Source: Variovorax ginsengisoli
GTDB taxonomy: Bacteria; Pseudomonadota; Gammaproteobacteria; Burkholderiales; Burkholderiaceae_C
Assembly (NCBI RefSeq): GCF_006438845.1
Contig: NZ_RCZJ01000001.1
Location: 310,001-374,000, forward strand
DNA length: 64,000 bases
Direction of reading: 5' to 3'
Position 1 is the stretch's first letter, and every line of letters starts with the position of its first letter. Below are positions 40,153-48,981 of this stretch, in pieces. The position numbers and the translations under genes were made by a program. Below the pieces are notes generated by a model. The model did no database searches, had not been told where the DNA came from, and saw nothing but the letters and a program-made list of their open reading frames with translations.

Positions 40153-40521
40153 AGCGGAGTCATAGACGAATGCTTGAAGCTGGATGCCCTCGACGTCACC
40201 ACAACAGTGAACGACGGTGCGGCAGCGCTTCCGACCATGGAACGTGCTGATCCTGAAGGACGCACCTGCATGCCTGACGCACACGCACAGGGACTTGCCC
40301 GTTCCTCTCAGTACGGGCGCTGAGCGTTCTTCGACGCACAAGCTCTCCAATCCTGTGGCGCCCTAACCCTGAGCGCACATGGCGTGCGCATCGAAGACGT
40401 CTTTTTACGTTCTGTAGGAGATGGATTTACAGAAATGTGGGATCGCTCCTACAGCTTCGAGCAGGTGGGCCTCTATCCTTCTGCGTTTAAATTACGGCGC
40501 GGCATAAGGACGTGTCTACAC
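40153..40521. other. Intergenic region upstream of the LOV kinase
   Basis: About 370 bases without a convincing gene. The last 120 bases are AT-richer. A 9-bp inverted repeat, CTGTAGGAG (40412-40420) and CTCCTACAG (40446-40454), with a 25-base loop, lies 68 bases before the LOV kinase start. Its TGTAGGAG core recalls REP-type repeats of other proteobacteria, but only this one pair is seen here. Confidence 0.5.
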
Positions 40522-42162
40522 ATGTCTCAGTCAGAGAAGCCGCCCATCCGCAATTCGACGCCTCCCGAAATCGATGTGGAGGTGGCGGGCGTCGACTCCA
40601 TCGTCGCGCACCGTAACGATATTTTCTTCGCAGCGATCGAGACCACCCGCATGCCGATGCTGGTCACCGATCCGCGATTGCCGGACAACCCCATCGTGTT
40701 CGTCAACAGAGCGTTCCTGTCCATGTCCGGCTATGCCCACGATGAAATCATGGGTCAGAACTGTCGGTTCCTGCAGGGCTCCGAGACCTCCAGGACCACG
40801 GTGGCGGCGATTCGGGAGGCCATCCAGGAGCGCAAGGAGATCGCCGTCGAGCTCCTCAACTACCGCAAGGATGGGTCGGCTTTCTGGAACGCCCTTTACA
40901 TCTCGCCGGTCTACAACCAGAACAAGGAACTCGTCTATTTCTTTGCGTCCCAGTTGGACGTCAGCCGTCGGAGGGATGCCGAAGAGGCTCTGGGTCAGTC
41001 GCAGAAGATGGAAGCGCTTGGCCAACTGACGGGCGGCATCTCGCATGACTTCAACAACCTTCTGCAGGTCATGTCCGGTCACTTGGACATCATGCGTGCC
41101 CGTCTGGACCTGGGCAGGTTCGATGAGGCCTCTGCGCGTCGCAGCATGGACAACATCCGAAGCGCGATCGCCACCGCGGCCACGCTGACACAGCAACTTC
41201 TCGCCTTCTCGCGCAAGCAGCGGCTCGAGGGGCGATCGGTGAATCTGAACGCCGTTGCGGAGGGCATCGTCGATCTGGCTTCGAGCGCACTGGGCGACAA
41301 GGCCAGCGTGGAGCTGAAGCTCGATCGTGATCTCGGAACATGCCAGCTGGACCCCACCCAGCTGGAGGTCGCTTTGTTGAACATTCTGGTCAACGCGCGA
41401 GATGCCATGCCAGACGGCGGGACCATCATCGTGAAGACCAAGAACGTAGAGGTTGATGCTGAGGATCTGACCGCCTATTCGGGGTTGACCCCTGGTCACT
41501 ACGTATCGATTTCAATCACCGATACCGGGACGGGCATACCTCCAGCCATCGTGGGTCGGGTGATGGACCCGTTTTTCACCACGAAGGACGAAGGCAAGGG
41601 CACTGGCTTGGGCCTGTCGATGGTCTACGGCTTTGCGAAGCAGTCCGGCGGGACCGCGAGCATCTATTCGGAAGAAGGCATCGGCACAACCGTCCGCCTG
41701 TATTTCCCCGTTTCCAAGCACCTCCACCGAGCGCCGAAACTGATCAGCCGCGCAAAGGAGCGCGGTGGGTCAGAGACCATCCTGGTCGTCGACGACCGTA
41801 TGGAAGTGGCCGAGCTGTCGCGAGAAATGCTCGAAGGACTTGGCTACACCGTGCTTGTCGCAAACGGCGGACGTGAAGCGCTCGAACTGGTGCAACAGCT
41901 GGATGTGGATGAGCGTCCCGCACTCCTGTTTTCGGACCTGATCATGCCGGGCGGCATCAACGGATTCGCGCTTGCACGTGAGCTGAGGAAGCGTGACCCA
42001 TCGATCAAGGTCTTGTTGACGACCGGGTATGCCGGATCGTCGGATGGCACGAACACCGATGAAGGGGCCGACTTCGAGATCATCAAGAAGCCCTACAGGC
42101 TGGTGGATCTGGCGCGAAGGGTACGCATGGTGTTGGAAGGGCCTACGGGCGCGACAACCTGA
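40522..42162 (+). CDS. LOV-domain hybrid histidine kinase (blue-light sensor)
   Basis: 546 residues: LOV domain at about 35-150 with the flavin-bonding C81 in GQNCRFLQG, plus NRAFLSMSGY and the A'alpha linker; H-box QLTGGISHDFNNLLQV with H175; N-box LNILVNARDAMPDGG; G-boxes DTGTGI and [18 protein letters not shown]; receiver at 425-540 with D472 in LFSDLIMPGG. This is the LOV-HK-REC layout of known bacterial blue-light kinases. ATG 40522 has TAAGGA 11 bases before it. A BLUF photoreceptor gene follows convergently. Confidence 0.95.
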   Translation: MSQSEKPPIRNSTPPEIDVEVAGVDSIVAHRNDIFFAAIETTRMPMLVTDPRLPDNPIVFVNRAFLSMSGYAHDEIMGQNCRFLQGSETSRTTVAAIREAIQERKEIAVELLNYRKDGSAFWNALYISPVYNQNKELVYFFASQLDVSRRRDAEEALGQSQKMEALGQLTGGISHDFNNLLQVMSGHLDIMRARLDLGRFDEASARRSMDNIRSAIATAATLTQQLLAFSRKQRLEGRSVNLNAVAEGIVDLASSALGDKASVELKLDRDLGTCQLDPTQLEVALLNILVNARDAMPDGGTIIVKTKNVEVDAEDLTAYSGLTPGHYVSISITDTGTGIPPAIVGRVMDPFFTTKDEGKGTGLGLSMVYGFAKQSGGTASIYSEEGIGTTVRLYFPVSKHLHRAPKLISRAKERGGSETILVVDDRMEVAELSREMLEGLGYTVLVANGGREALELVQQLDVDERPALLFSDLIMPGGINGFALARELRKRDPSIKVLLTTGYAGSSDGTNTDEGADFEIIKKPYRLVDLARRVRMVLEGPTGATT

Positions 42163-42234
42163 TCGAGAAGTGGGGCACACGGTGAAGCGAGCACGCCGCA
42201 AACCTGCGTCGCTGTCAGCACTGCTCAGCGCAGC

Positions 42235-42651
42235 TCATCTCCGCAGTGGCGCCTCGGACAAGGCCTGAAACAAGGCGCTGGCGAGGGTGGCGTTGAGGTT
42301 CGCCAGCTTGGCGTCATACGGAGCCACTGTTTGGATGATCGAGTGGGTGTAAGCGTCGACAGCCAACCATTGCATCGGTCGTTTTCCGAACACCCGGCCG
42401 CCGATCGATCGACGATCGATGACTTCGCAGGAGGTGTGTCTCGCGTCGCGCATGATGTGAGTGCACAACGCTTCAACTTCCAACTCTGGGCCTTCCAGAT
42501 ACTGCAGGAACACGCCGTCCGTGAGCAAAAGGCCCCCGGTGATGCCATCACCGTGGTTCCTCGAGCACGCCCTCGCGCAAATGCGTTCTCCTTCGTCCGG
42601 CCCGCACAACGCAAAGCTTCGATAGATCAACCTTTTCAACATGCCGTGCAT
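42235..42651 (-). CDS. Second BLUF-domain blue-light sensor
   Basis: About 138 residues if started at ATG 42651; ATG 42642 and TTG 42660 are alternatives, none with a strong ribosome site. BLUF features: Y10 in RLIYRSFA, N32 in SRNHGDGITGG, Q50 in DGVFLQYLEGPE, then MRDARHTSCEVIDRR. It lacks the Trp of the WSM motif seen in the first BLUF protein. No output domain. Diverged from the BLUF at 29.8 kb, so not a recent copy. Confidence 0.88.
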   Translation of the reverse strand: MHGMLKRLIYRSFALCGPDEGERICARACSRNHGDGITGGLLLTDGVFLQYLEGPELEVEALCTHIMRDARHTSCEVIDRRSIGGRVFGKRPMQWLAVDAYTHSIIQTVAPYDAKLANLNATLASALFQALSEAPLRR

Positions 42652-42764
42652 GCTGACCAAGGCTAAATTCGACCAAGGTCCGCGAGTTCAGGGACGTGAT
42701 GTAGGACAACCTCAGGGCGCTGACGCGATCGCGCAAAAGGGGATCGGCACTCGCTAGCGCCGGA

Positions 42765-42896
42765 TCATGCAGCTGCCAAAAGCCAACCGAACGCCACCGT
42801 TGCCAGAGCGACAGAAACGTACAACCGTACCTCCGTATGCCACGCCCACCCGTCGCCGTACTCATCTGGCGGTGACAGTTTCCTGAGTTTTTTCAT
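42765..42896 (-). CDS. Small single-span membrane protein
   Basis: 43 residues starting MKKLRKLSPPDEYGDGW, with one C-terminal hydrophobic helix (LYVSVALATVAFGWLLAA). The start is supported by AAGGA five bases upstream of ATG 42896. Function unknown; too short for most gene callers. Confidence 0.58.
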   Translation of the reverse strand: MKKLRKLSPPDEYGDGWAWHTEVRLYVSVALATVAFGWLLAAA

Positions 42897-43076
42897 ATCG
42901 TCCTTGAAGAGCCCGGATGTACGCTGCAAACGGGCGCTTGGATTCAAGATTTTTCCGCTTTGGCCAGGTGCCGAGAGGTAAGCCGAAGGCCTACAGACTA
43001 TCGTGGATGGTCAACTTGTCCGTGTTCCGCACAATGGACTTTTCAAGGGGAGCAACCACCCGTGTAGGAGTTGGCA

Positions 43077-43274
43077 ATGCGATTTGTAGTTCTGATGGAA
43101 ATGAATAAGCGCTGGGTCTGGGAACTCAGGAGTGCCGAGGGCACGACGATCTGTCGCAGTGCAATGAGCTATGGCGATCGCGACATGGCGTTCAAGGCAA
43201 TCCAGGAGGTGCGGGGCAGGGCGAACCGGGCGCTGGTGTTCGACCCGCTCGGCACTCTGTACGAAGGTGTCTGA
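43077..43274 (+). CDS. Small DUF1508/YegP-like protein
   Basis: 65 residues from ATG 43077 with TAGGAG six bases before it. The pattern W-x-W-E-L-R-x-A-E-G-x-x-I-x-x-S, a Tyr-containing turn and AFKAIQEVRGRANRA resembles one repeat of the YegP/DUF1508 fold. Tentative family call. Function unknown. Confidence 0.62.
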   Translation: MRFVVLMEMNKRWVWELRSAEGTTICRSAMSYGDRDMAFKAIQEVRGRANRALVFDPLGTLYEGV

Positions 43275-43420
43275 GACGCGAGAAGCCAGGGCTCGCGCGT
43301 GGGTACCAGGTAGAACCTTCCAGCTTCGGGAAGTTGGGCGTCTTCTGCTCGTGTCTGATCGTCCAGGTCAGGTCCGAGCCACCAACGACGGCGCTGGCCA
43401 GCCGAGTCGACCGGCACTCA

Positions 43421-44668
43421 TCAACGTGATCGAAAGACGATGTCTTTCATCCGGCGCAGCTTTGGGGTCACCACCGGCACCGTCAACATGGTGCTCGCAA
43501 CCGCCATGATGAGAAGCGCTGTGAAGGTCTCGTTCGTGATGATCTTTTTGTCCAGCAACACATTGGCGAAGATGATCATGATCAGGGCCTTGGTCTGAAG
43601 CAGCCAGCCCATCAGGGAGCCTTCGCCTTGCTGCCATTTGAGAATTCGCCCGGCCAAACGCAGACCGATCAGCTTGCCCGCCACCGACGCCACCAGCAGC
43701 ACACCAGCGACCAAGAAGACAGCGGCGCCACCTACCTGCCAGTCGGTACGAAGGCCGGTACTGAGAAAGAAGACCGGCATCACGACCAGCAGAACGTTGT
43801 GTCTGAGCCAGTCCATCTGCTGTTGGTCAAACCACTCTGCGTCCATCACCGCACCTGCGACAAAAGCGCCGACCATGTAGTGAAGTCCTGCCCAATCTGC
43901 GCCAAGCCCACAGGCAGCCAGCCAGATGAGCCCGGCGTACCAACGGTCGCGTTCTGGGACGCGAATCATCAACCAGCGGAAGGCCACCGTGGCGACTGCG
44001 AAGGCCGCCAGGAAGCCCGCCTGCTTGCCCACGCGCTCCCAATCCATGAGGATCAAGGCAAGGACGCCCCAGATGGCGATGTCGTCCAGGCTGGCATAGC
44101 GGAGGATGCGCTGACCGATCGGCTGGCGAAGAATTTCCAGCTTTTCCATGAACAGGATGAGGATCGGCAAGGCAGTCACTGCGCATGACATGCCGATGCC
44201 CAGGACGAACTGCCAGGACTTCGCATTCGGTCCTGTCCAGCCCGGAAAGGGGAGCAGAACGACGGCAGCGATGGCACCGAAAACAAGAGGTACGCCGAGG
44301 GCCAAGCCTGCAGTGATCCCGCTTTCACGACGATGTTCCCAGGCCTTGCGGAGGTCAAGTTCGATGCCGGCGATCCACACGAACATCATGACGGCCCATT
44401 GCGCGATTGCGCTGAGCGACTGAATCACCGGTCCGTTGAAGACAAACTTGTAGTAGTCGGGGAAGATCGCGCCCAACACCCCGGGTCCGAGCGCAATACC
44501 CGTGATGATCTGCACCACCACCAGCGGCGCGAAGTACTCGGTCCGACCCAGCCGCCATACCAGGTAGGGAAGCGAGAAGATGATCAGCATGGCGATCAGG
44601 AAGATCTCAGAGGTGCTCACGCGAAGATCGGCCGATGCCGTTTTTGTAGAAGCGCGCGAGTCTGCCAT
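43421..44668 (-). CDS. Cation/proton antiporter, CPA2 (KefB) family
   Basis: Integral membrane exchanger of about 415 residues (ATG 44668; TTG 44686 is possible). Twelve or so helices are visible, with FAPLVVVQIITGIALGPGVLG near the start and the conserved YASLDDIAIWGVLALIL in the middle that contains the ion-binding Asp pair of CPA antiporters. It has no C-terminal TrkA-N domain, unlike KefB/KefC. Likely exchanges Na+ or K+ for H+. No operon partner. Confidence 0.85.
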   Translation of the reverse strand: MADSRASTKTASADLRVSTSEIFLIAMLIIFSLPYLVWRLGRTEYFAPLVVVQIITGIALGPGVLGAIFPDYYKFVFNGPVIQSLSAIAQWAVMMFVWIAGIELDLRKAWEHRRESGITAGLALGVPLVFGAIAAVVLLPFPGWTGPNAKSWQFVLGIGMSCAVTALPILILFMEKLEILRQPIGQRILRYASLDDIAIWGVLALILMDWERVGKQAGFLAAFAVATVAFRWLMIRVPERDRWYAGLIWLAACGLGADWAGLHYMVGAFVAGAVMDAEWFDQQQMDWLRHNVLLVVMPVFFLSTGLRTDWQVGGAAVFLVAGVLLVASVAGKLIGLRLAGRILKWQQGEGSLMGWLLQTKALIMIIFANVLLDKKIITNETFTALLIMAVASTMLTVPVVTPKLRRMKDIVFRSR

Positions 44669-44842
44669 GCACTCGGTGACGATCAACTGGTTTCGAAACC
44701 GTCTCCAGATTCAGGCGCGAGCCCGCGCCCGTGAGAAATTCGTGCACGTCGTGCCGTTGGGCGTCTGGAGCGCGTCGTCGCATCTAGCGACCCGACGCTT
44801 TCGACCAGAAGCCGTCGTTCGATTCTGAGCCAGAATGCCACG

Positions 44843-45364
44843 ATGGAAGCCTCCAAACTTTCCGCTGCCCGCGCCTACGCGCTCCACATGCACGGCGCAC
44901 AGATGTATGGGGCGCACCCTTATTCGCACCACCTGGATGCGGTCGCAGCGACGCTTGCGCCTTATGGCCAAGAGGCTCAGGTCATCGGGTATCTGCACGA
45001 TGTTGTCGAAGACACCGGTGCGACGGTCGCTGAGGTGCGTTCCCGTTTTGGCGATGAAGTCGCGGCATGCGTCGCGCTCCTCACCGACGAACCAGGCGCA
45101 AACAGAGCGGACCGGAAGTCGAAGACGTATGCGAAGCTGGCCAAAGTGGCAGGGCCGGAGGTGCTAGCGCTCGTTGTGAAGGTGGCTGATCGTCTCTCGA
45201 ACGTGCGAGAGTGCGTGGCCGAGCCCAACCGCAAACTTTGGATTGTTTATCGCAGCGAACACGCGGTGTTCAAGGCATCTGCGTTCAGGCCTGCCCTCTG
45301 CGATGAACTGTGGTCGGAGCTCGACGGGCTGCTGCGCGATGACAAGCTGCCGCAGGCCACGTGA
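44843..45364 (+). CDS. HD-domain protein, small alarmone-hydrolase-like
   Basis: 173 residues with the (p)ppGpp hydrolase HD pattern of RelA/SpoT homologues: HPYSHHLDAV, the HD pair in YLHDVVEDT, LLTDEPGANR and VKVADRLSNVR. There is no synthetase domain, so it looks like a stand-alone small alarmone hydrolase (Mesh1/SAH-like). The catalytic residues appear intact. The stop overlaps the GTG start of the next gene, implying a functional pair. Confidence 0.83.
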   Translation: MEASKLSAARAYALHMHGAQMYGAHPYSHHLDAVAATLAPYGQEAQVIGYLHDVVEDTGATVAEVRSRFGDEVAACVALLTDEPGANRADRKSKTYAKLAKVAGPEVLALVVKVADRLSNVRECVAEPNRKLWIVYRSEHAVFKASAFRPALCDELWSELDGLLRDDKLPQAT

Positions 45365-45765
45365 CTGACCATGCAGAAGCGTCGGCCACTATTCCCATCG
45401 GGGAGGAACTCAGCGAGCGGACGGCAGAACTTCTACGGCAGGGACTGCAACTCTGTTACCGCCATCGCGATTACTGCGGCATGGGCCTTCGCGAGTTTGA
45501 TGGCACCTTTGTCTACGGCGCATTGCAGGACGGGCGTCTGCTTACACCTAGGGAGTCGCAGGAGGAGCTTGCCGCCTATCCGAACTGCAGGGACGAGCGA
45601 ACAGAATTTGCGAGCGCGGAGCTTTTTATCGTATGGCTCTCTCAACAGAGCGACGCTTCGCTGGCCGGAGACGGCAATCAAAGACTTACGCGAACGCGGC
45701 TCTTGAAGGCCCATGACTTTTGCCGGAACAACCCACGGGAACGTTGGCCGGATTACGCCGGGTAA
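45361..45765 (+). CDS. Hypothetical protein coupled to the HD protein
   Basis: 134 residues from GTG 45361 (GTGA overlap). It contains HRDYCGMGLREFDGTFVYG and FASAELFIVWLSQQSD; mixed alpha-beta, no membrane segment, C-terminus Arg-rich. No family recognised. Coupling suggests a shared role with the alarmone-hydrolase-like protein. Confidence 0.68.
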   Translation: MTDHAEASATIPIGEELSERTAELLRQGLQLCYRHRDYCGMGLREFDGTFVYGALQDGRLLTPRESQEELAAYPNCRDERTEFASAELFIVWLSQQSDASLAGDGNQRLTRTRLLKAHDFCRNNPRERWPDYAG

Positions 45766-45912
45766 ACACGTCAAATGTGCTGACGAACAGCAGTTCGGCC
45801 GCATGTGCACATCCTCGGCATCACGGTCACTGCCGAAAGCGCGTGGTTCCGGACCACCGGGTTCTCCGCGTCTGACCGGTGCTCTGCGTCGTGATGTATC
45901 TTCTTATTCATC

Positions 45913-46467
45913 ATGAGCAGCGATTCCAACTGGCTTGAAAGGGCCCGCGCGCAGTGGCTTTGGCGAGGGGAGAGGCGTCCCCCGTTCGCGGATGCCCCTG
46001 CGTCGGGGCAGGTTTCGGTTTGGGATTTCCCAAGGCCGCCGGAACTCGTGCGCGAAGCACGTGAGATCGTCGTGCTTTGGGGCCATCTTGAGGTAGCGCG
46101 CACCTGCGCCGCCTGGGCAGTCCGCGAAACGGCCCACCCACCGACCTTCTACCTGCCGCTGGCCGACGTAAGGCCTGGACTGTTGCAGCCCGCTGGGACT
46201 GGCTCTTTCTGTGAGTGGAAGGGACCAGCGCGCTATTGGAATCTGGTCGACGGCGCACGCCGCTTGGACCAGGTCGCCTGGAGCTACCCCCATCCCTTGC
46301 ACGGTGCCGAGCCGCTCGCCGGCTGTGTGGCCTTCTATGCCCACAATCTTGACTGCCGTGTCGGCGGATCAAAGGCCCAGCCACAGGCGGGTCCTTTCTA
46401 CGGGGGCTGGATCACCCCCGATCTGTCCGGACCCTTCAAAGGCGGACCGGGTAGCGGAGGTTGGTAG
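45913..46467 (+). CDS. DUF427-family protein
   Basis: 184 residues. Central DUF427 core: VVLWGHLEVARTCAAWAVRETAHPPTFY... then GSFCEWKGPARYWNLVDG and VAFYAHNLDCRVGG. DUF427 proteins have a small beta barrel with conserved Cys, Trp and Tyr; function is not established. The Gly/Pro-rich tail (GGPGSGGW) looks disordered. Stands alone. Confidence 0.85.
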   Translation: MSSDSNWLERARAQWLWRGERRPPFADAPASGQVSVWDFPRPPELVREAREIVVLWGHLEVARTCAAWAVRETAHPPTFYLPLADVRPGLLQPAGTGSFCEWKGPARYWNLVDGARRLDQVAWSYPHPLHGAEPLAGCVAFYAHNLDCRVGGSKAQPQAGPFYGGWITPDLSGPFKGGPGSGGW

Positions 46468-46685
46468 GGCGCGGAAGGAAGGGGAGAGCGCGCTATCGAA
46501 TGCCATCGCACACGCGAGGGCCAGGTTATCGCTGCGTGTGCAGCGCCGGACGCGTGCGTGGCCCGGGTGGCGATGAGCAACGGCCTTCAGCCTGGCGATC
46601 AGTCGGTTCTCACGCCCAAGTGCGACCGGCCCGATCCCCTTCTTCTTGACCCACTTGCCGTCGATCGGCAGATCGCCATCGAAAA

Positions 46686-47153
46686 CTAGAGTCCTAGTTC
46701 GGACAGCCCGTGGTGCGCGTCTGGCCGGCGGCCCAACGGCCAGAGGAACTTGCGCTCCTCCCTGGCGATCGCGAGATCATTGATGCTCGCAAATCGGCGC
46801 TGCATCAGCCCTCGTACGTCGAACTCCCAGTTCTCGTTGCCATAGCTCCGGAACCAGTTGTCATGGCCGTCGTGCCACTCGTAGGCGAACCGGACCGCGA
46901 TACGGTTTCCCGTGAACGCCCACAGTTCTTTTATCAGGCGATAGTCATGCTCCTTCTGCCACTTTGCGGTGAGAAATGCATGCGCCTGGGCACGACCGAC
47001 CGGAAATTCGGAGCGATTTCGCCACTGTGTGTCTTCCGTGTATGCCAAGACAACACGATCTGGATCGCGCGAATTCCAGGCGTCTTCAGCCAGACGGACC
47101 TTCTGTATGGCCGACTCGTTCGTGAACGGTGGCAGTGGTGGTCTTGTTTCCAT
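46686..47153 (-). CDS. DUF1348 / SnoaL-like (NTF2 fold) protein
   Basis: 155 residues. Reads as an NTF2-like small protein of the DUF1348 type: [51 protein letters not shown] and the family-typical [21 protein letters not shown]. Homologues are cytosolic and of unknown enzymatic role. Lies 92 bases downstream of the hydrolase gene on the same strand, so cotranscription is possible. Confidence 0.86.
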   Translation of the reverse strand: METRPPLPPFTNESAIQKVRLAEDAWNSRDPDRVVLAYTEDTQWRNRSEFPVGRAQAHAFLTAKWQKEHDYRLIKELWAFTGNRIAVRFAYEWHDGHDNWFRSYGNENWEFDVRGLMQRRFASINDLAIAREERKFLWPLGRRPDAHHGLSELGL

Positions 47154-47245
47154 TGCGTTGATCCTTCAGGAGACGTGAATAGCGTCGAGAGAAAACCGGG
47201 CACTGTTCGGCGGGTGAGCAGAGATCGCTCCGTGCAGACCGAAGC

Positions 47246-48202
47246 TCACTTGACGTTCTTGTCGAGGAACGTGCGGATGGCGGTGCCGATCTCCACGCCG
47301 TTCGTTTCCAGTGCAAAGTGGCCCGTGTCGACGAAGCGGATCTCGGCCTTCGGGATGTCGCGCTTCCAGGCTTCTGCGCCCGCCGGCAAAAAGAACGGAT
47401 CGTTCTTGCCCCAGATGGCGAGGAGCGGCGGCTGGTGCTTGCGGAAGTAGGTCTGGAACTCGGGATACTTCGCGACGTTGCTCGCATAGTCCAGGTACAG
47501 ATCGAGTTGAATCTCGTCGTTGCCCGGCCGCGAGATGAGCGCGGCGTCGAGGGCGTATGCCTCCGGCGCAATCAGGCTGTCGTCGGGCGTGCCATGCGTG
47601 TACTGCCACTTGATCGCGTCGATCTTGAAGAAATCGCGCAGGGCATCGCGGTTCGCCTTCGACGAATCCTTCCAATACTTCTGGATCGGGTTCCAGCCTT
47701 CGCTGAGGCCTTCTTCGTACGCGTTGCCGTTTTGGGAAACGATGGCGCTGATGCGTTCGGGGTGGGCCGCGGCCAGGCGCCAGCCCACCGGCGCGCCGTA
47801 GTCAAACACCTGCAGCGCGTAGCGAGTCAGCTTGAGCTGGACCGTGAACTCATCGATGGTCTTGGCAAGCTGATCGAACGTGTAGGCGTACTGACCGCGT
47901 TCTGGGGCTTCCGTGAAGCCGAAGCCGGGCAGGTCCGGCGCGATGACGTGGTACCGGTCCGCCAGCATCGGGATCAGATTTCGGTACATGAATGACGACG
48001 TCGGGAAACCGTGCAGCAGCAGGACGGTCGGCAAAGTCCGGCTGCCCGCTTCGCGGTAGAAGACCTTCACGTCGCCGACTTGTTCGAATCGATGATGAAT
48101 CGCGGTCGAGGCCGTCAGCGAAGAAGGGTCTGCGGCGGCGGCTTCGCCGGCGAGCAGTGCGGTGGCCAGGCCGGCAGCGGCGATCAATTTGCTGGAAGTC
48201 AT
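47246..48202 (-). CDS. Secreted haloalkane-dehalogenase-like alpha/beta hydrolase
   Basis: 318 residues with a Sec signal peptide ending near AAA-ADP. Fold elements: LLLHGFPTSSFMYRNL, nucleophile elbow QVFDYGAPVGW with Asp in the position used by haloalkane dehalogenases and epoxide hydrolases, acid in WGKNDPFFLP, His in DTGHFALE. Export is unusual for true dehalogenases. The promoter region is shared with a divergent CGNR regulator, its probable controller. Substrate unknown. Confidence 0.85.
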   Translation of the reverse strand: MTSSKLIAAAGLATALLAGEAAAADPSSLTASTAIHHRFEQVGDVKVFYREAGSRTLPTVLLLHGFPTSSFMYRNLIPMLADRYHVIAPDLPGFGFTEAPERGQYAYTFDQLAKTIDEFTVQLKLTRYALQVFDYGAPVGWRLAAAHPERISAIVSQNGNAYEEGLSEGWNPIQKYWKDSSKANRDALRDFFKIDAIKWQYTHGTPDDSLIAPEAYALDAALISRPGNDEIQLDLYLDYASNVAKYPEFQTYFRKHQPPLLAIWGKNDPFFLPAGAEAWKRDIPKAEIRFVDTGHFALETNGVEIGTAIRTFLDKNVK

Positions 48203-48213
48203 GACAAGCTCCT

Positions 48214-48262
48214 AAGTAACCGTTAAAATAATCTATGAAGGTTACGTTAGAATAGGTAACCC
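48214..48262. promoter_or_regulatory. Repeated operator-like sites between the hydrolase and CGNR genes
   Basis: Three related half-sites: GTAACC (48216-48221), GGTTAC (48240-48245) and GGTAACC (48255-48261), with CGTTAAAATA and CGTTAGAATA as a direct repeat between them. The AT-rich divergent gap is 93 bases long. A likely binding region for the CGNR protein. Confidence 0.45.
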
Positions 48263-48295
48263 GTCAAATGTATTTTTATAGGTGACACTGCATCC

Positions 48296-48880
48296 ATGAG
48301 CTCAAACACACCTGATGCCACTGGGCCGCTCTTTGTTGCGGACAACTGCGCGCTCGACTTCATCAACACGGCGTACGGGGAAGGCGCTCGGCATTGCGAG
48401 TGCTTTGTCGATGACGACAGCGTGGTCGCCTGGTTGAAGCAAGCTGGGCTGTTGCCGCAGGTGCCTGAGATGGCCCCGGAGGGTCTGCTGGCGCTCGCCT
48501 TGGAGATGCGCGCGGCCGGCAAGGCGATGGTGAGGGCTGCCAAGGCCGGGCGGAAGGCGGATGCTGATCTGGTGAACCGGGTGTTGAAGTTGGGCAACCC
48601 GACCCGAGAACTGCAATGGGATGGCGAGACAGCAAGCTTCAAGGTGGTCAAGCGTCGTGACACCACCAGCGCGATCGGCCTGCTCGAACCGGTTGCCGAG
48701 GCCATGGTGGACCTGCTCACAGGGGAGCGGCTCGATCTGGTGAGACAGTGCGAGGGCGAGGATTGCACGTTGCTCTTTCATGACCTCACCAAATCGCACC
48801 GCCGTCGCTGGTGCAGCATGGCCGTGTGCGGTAACCGTATGAAGGTTGCCGCCTTCCGTTCGCGCAAGAAAGCCGGGTAG
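48296..48880 (+). CDS. CGNR zinc-finger (ABATE domain) transcriptional regulator
   Basis: 194 residues: N-terminal ABATE domain opening LDFINTAY and a C-terminal CGNR treble-clef finger, R-x-C-E-G-E-D-C...RRRWCSMAVCGNRMK, with four Cys for zinc. Such proteins usually regulate adjacent genes; here the divergent secreted hydrolase. ATG 48296 is preceded by a plausible AGGTGA. Confidence 0.9.
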   Translation: MSSNTPDATGPLFVADNCALDFINTAYGEGARHCECFVDDDSVVAWLKQAGLLPQVPEMAPEGLLALALEMRAAGKAMVRAAKAGRKADADLVNRVLKLGNPTRELQWDGETASFKVVKRRDTTSAIGLLEPVAEAMVDLLTGERLDLVRQCEGEDCTLLFHDLTKSHRRRWCSMAVCGNRMKVAAFRSRKKAG

Positions 48881-48981
48881 CGCGCGAAGATCCGATCGAT
48901 GGCCTGTCCGATCTGGACGCCATGCTGAAAGCGTGATGTCAATACGAGATCGGGTGCGGGACTGCGGTGCCGTATCCGAAG

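Noticed and set aside
43432..43448. GAAAGAC-GAT-GTCTTTC inverted repeat at the end of the antiporter gene
   Set aside because: Lies within codons and lacks a T-run; it could help stop transcription but cannot be supported.
46575..46685. Minus-strand stretch reading like a protein fragment (FDGDLPIDGKWVKKKGIG...)
   Set aside because: No start codon or continued similarity could be found; it may be a gene remnant but the evidence is too thin.
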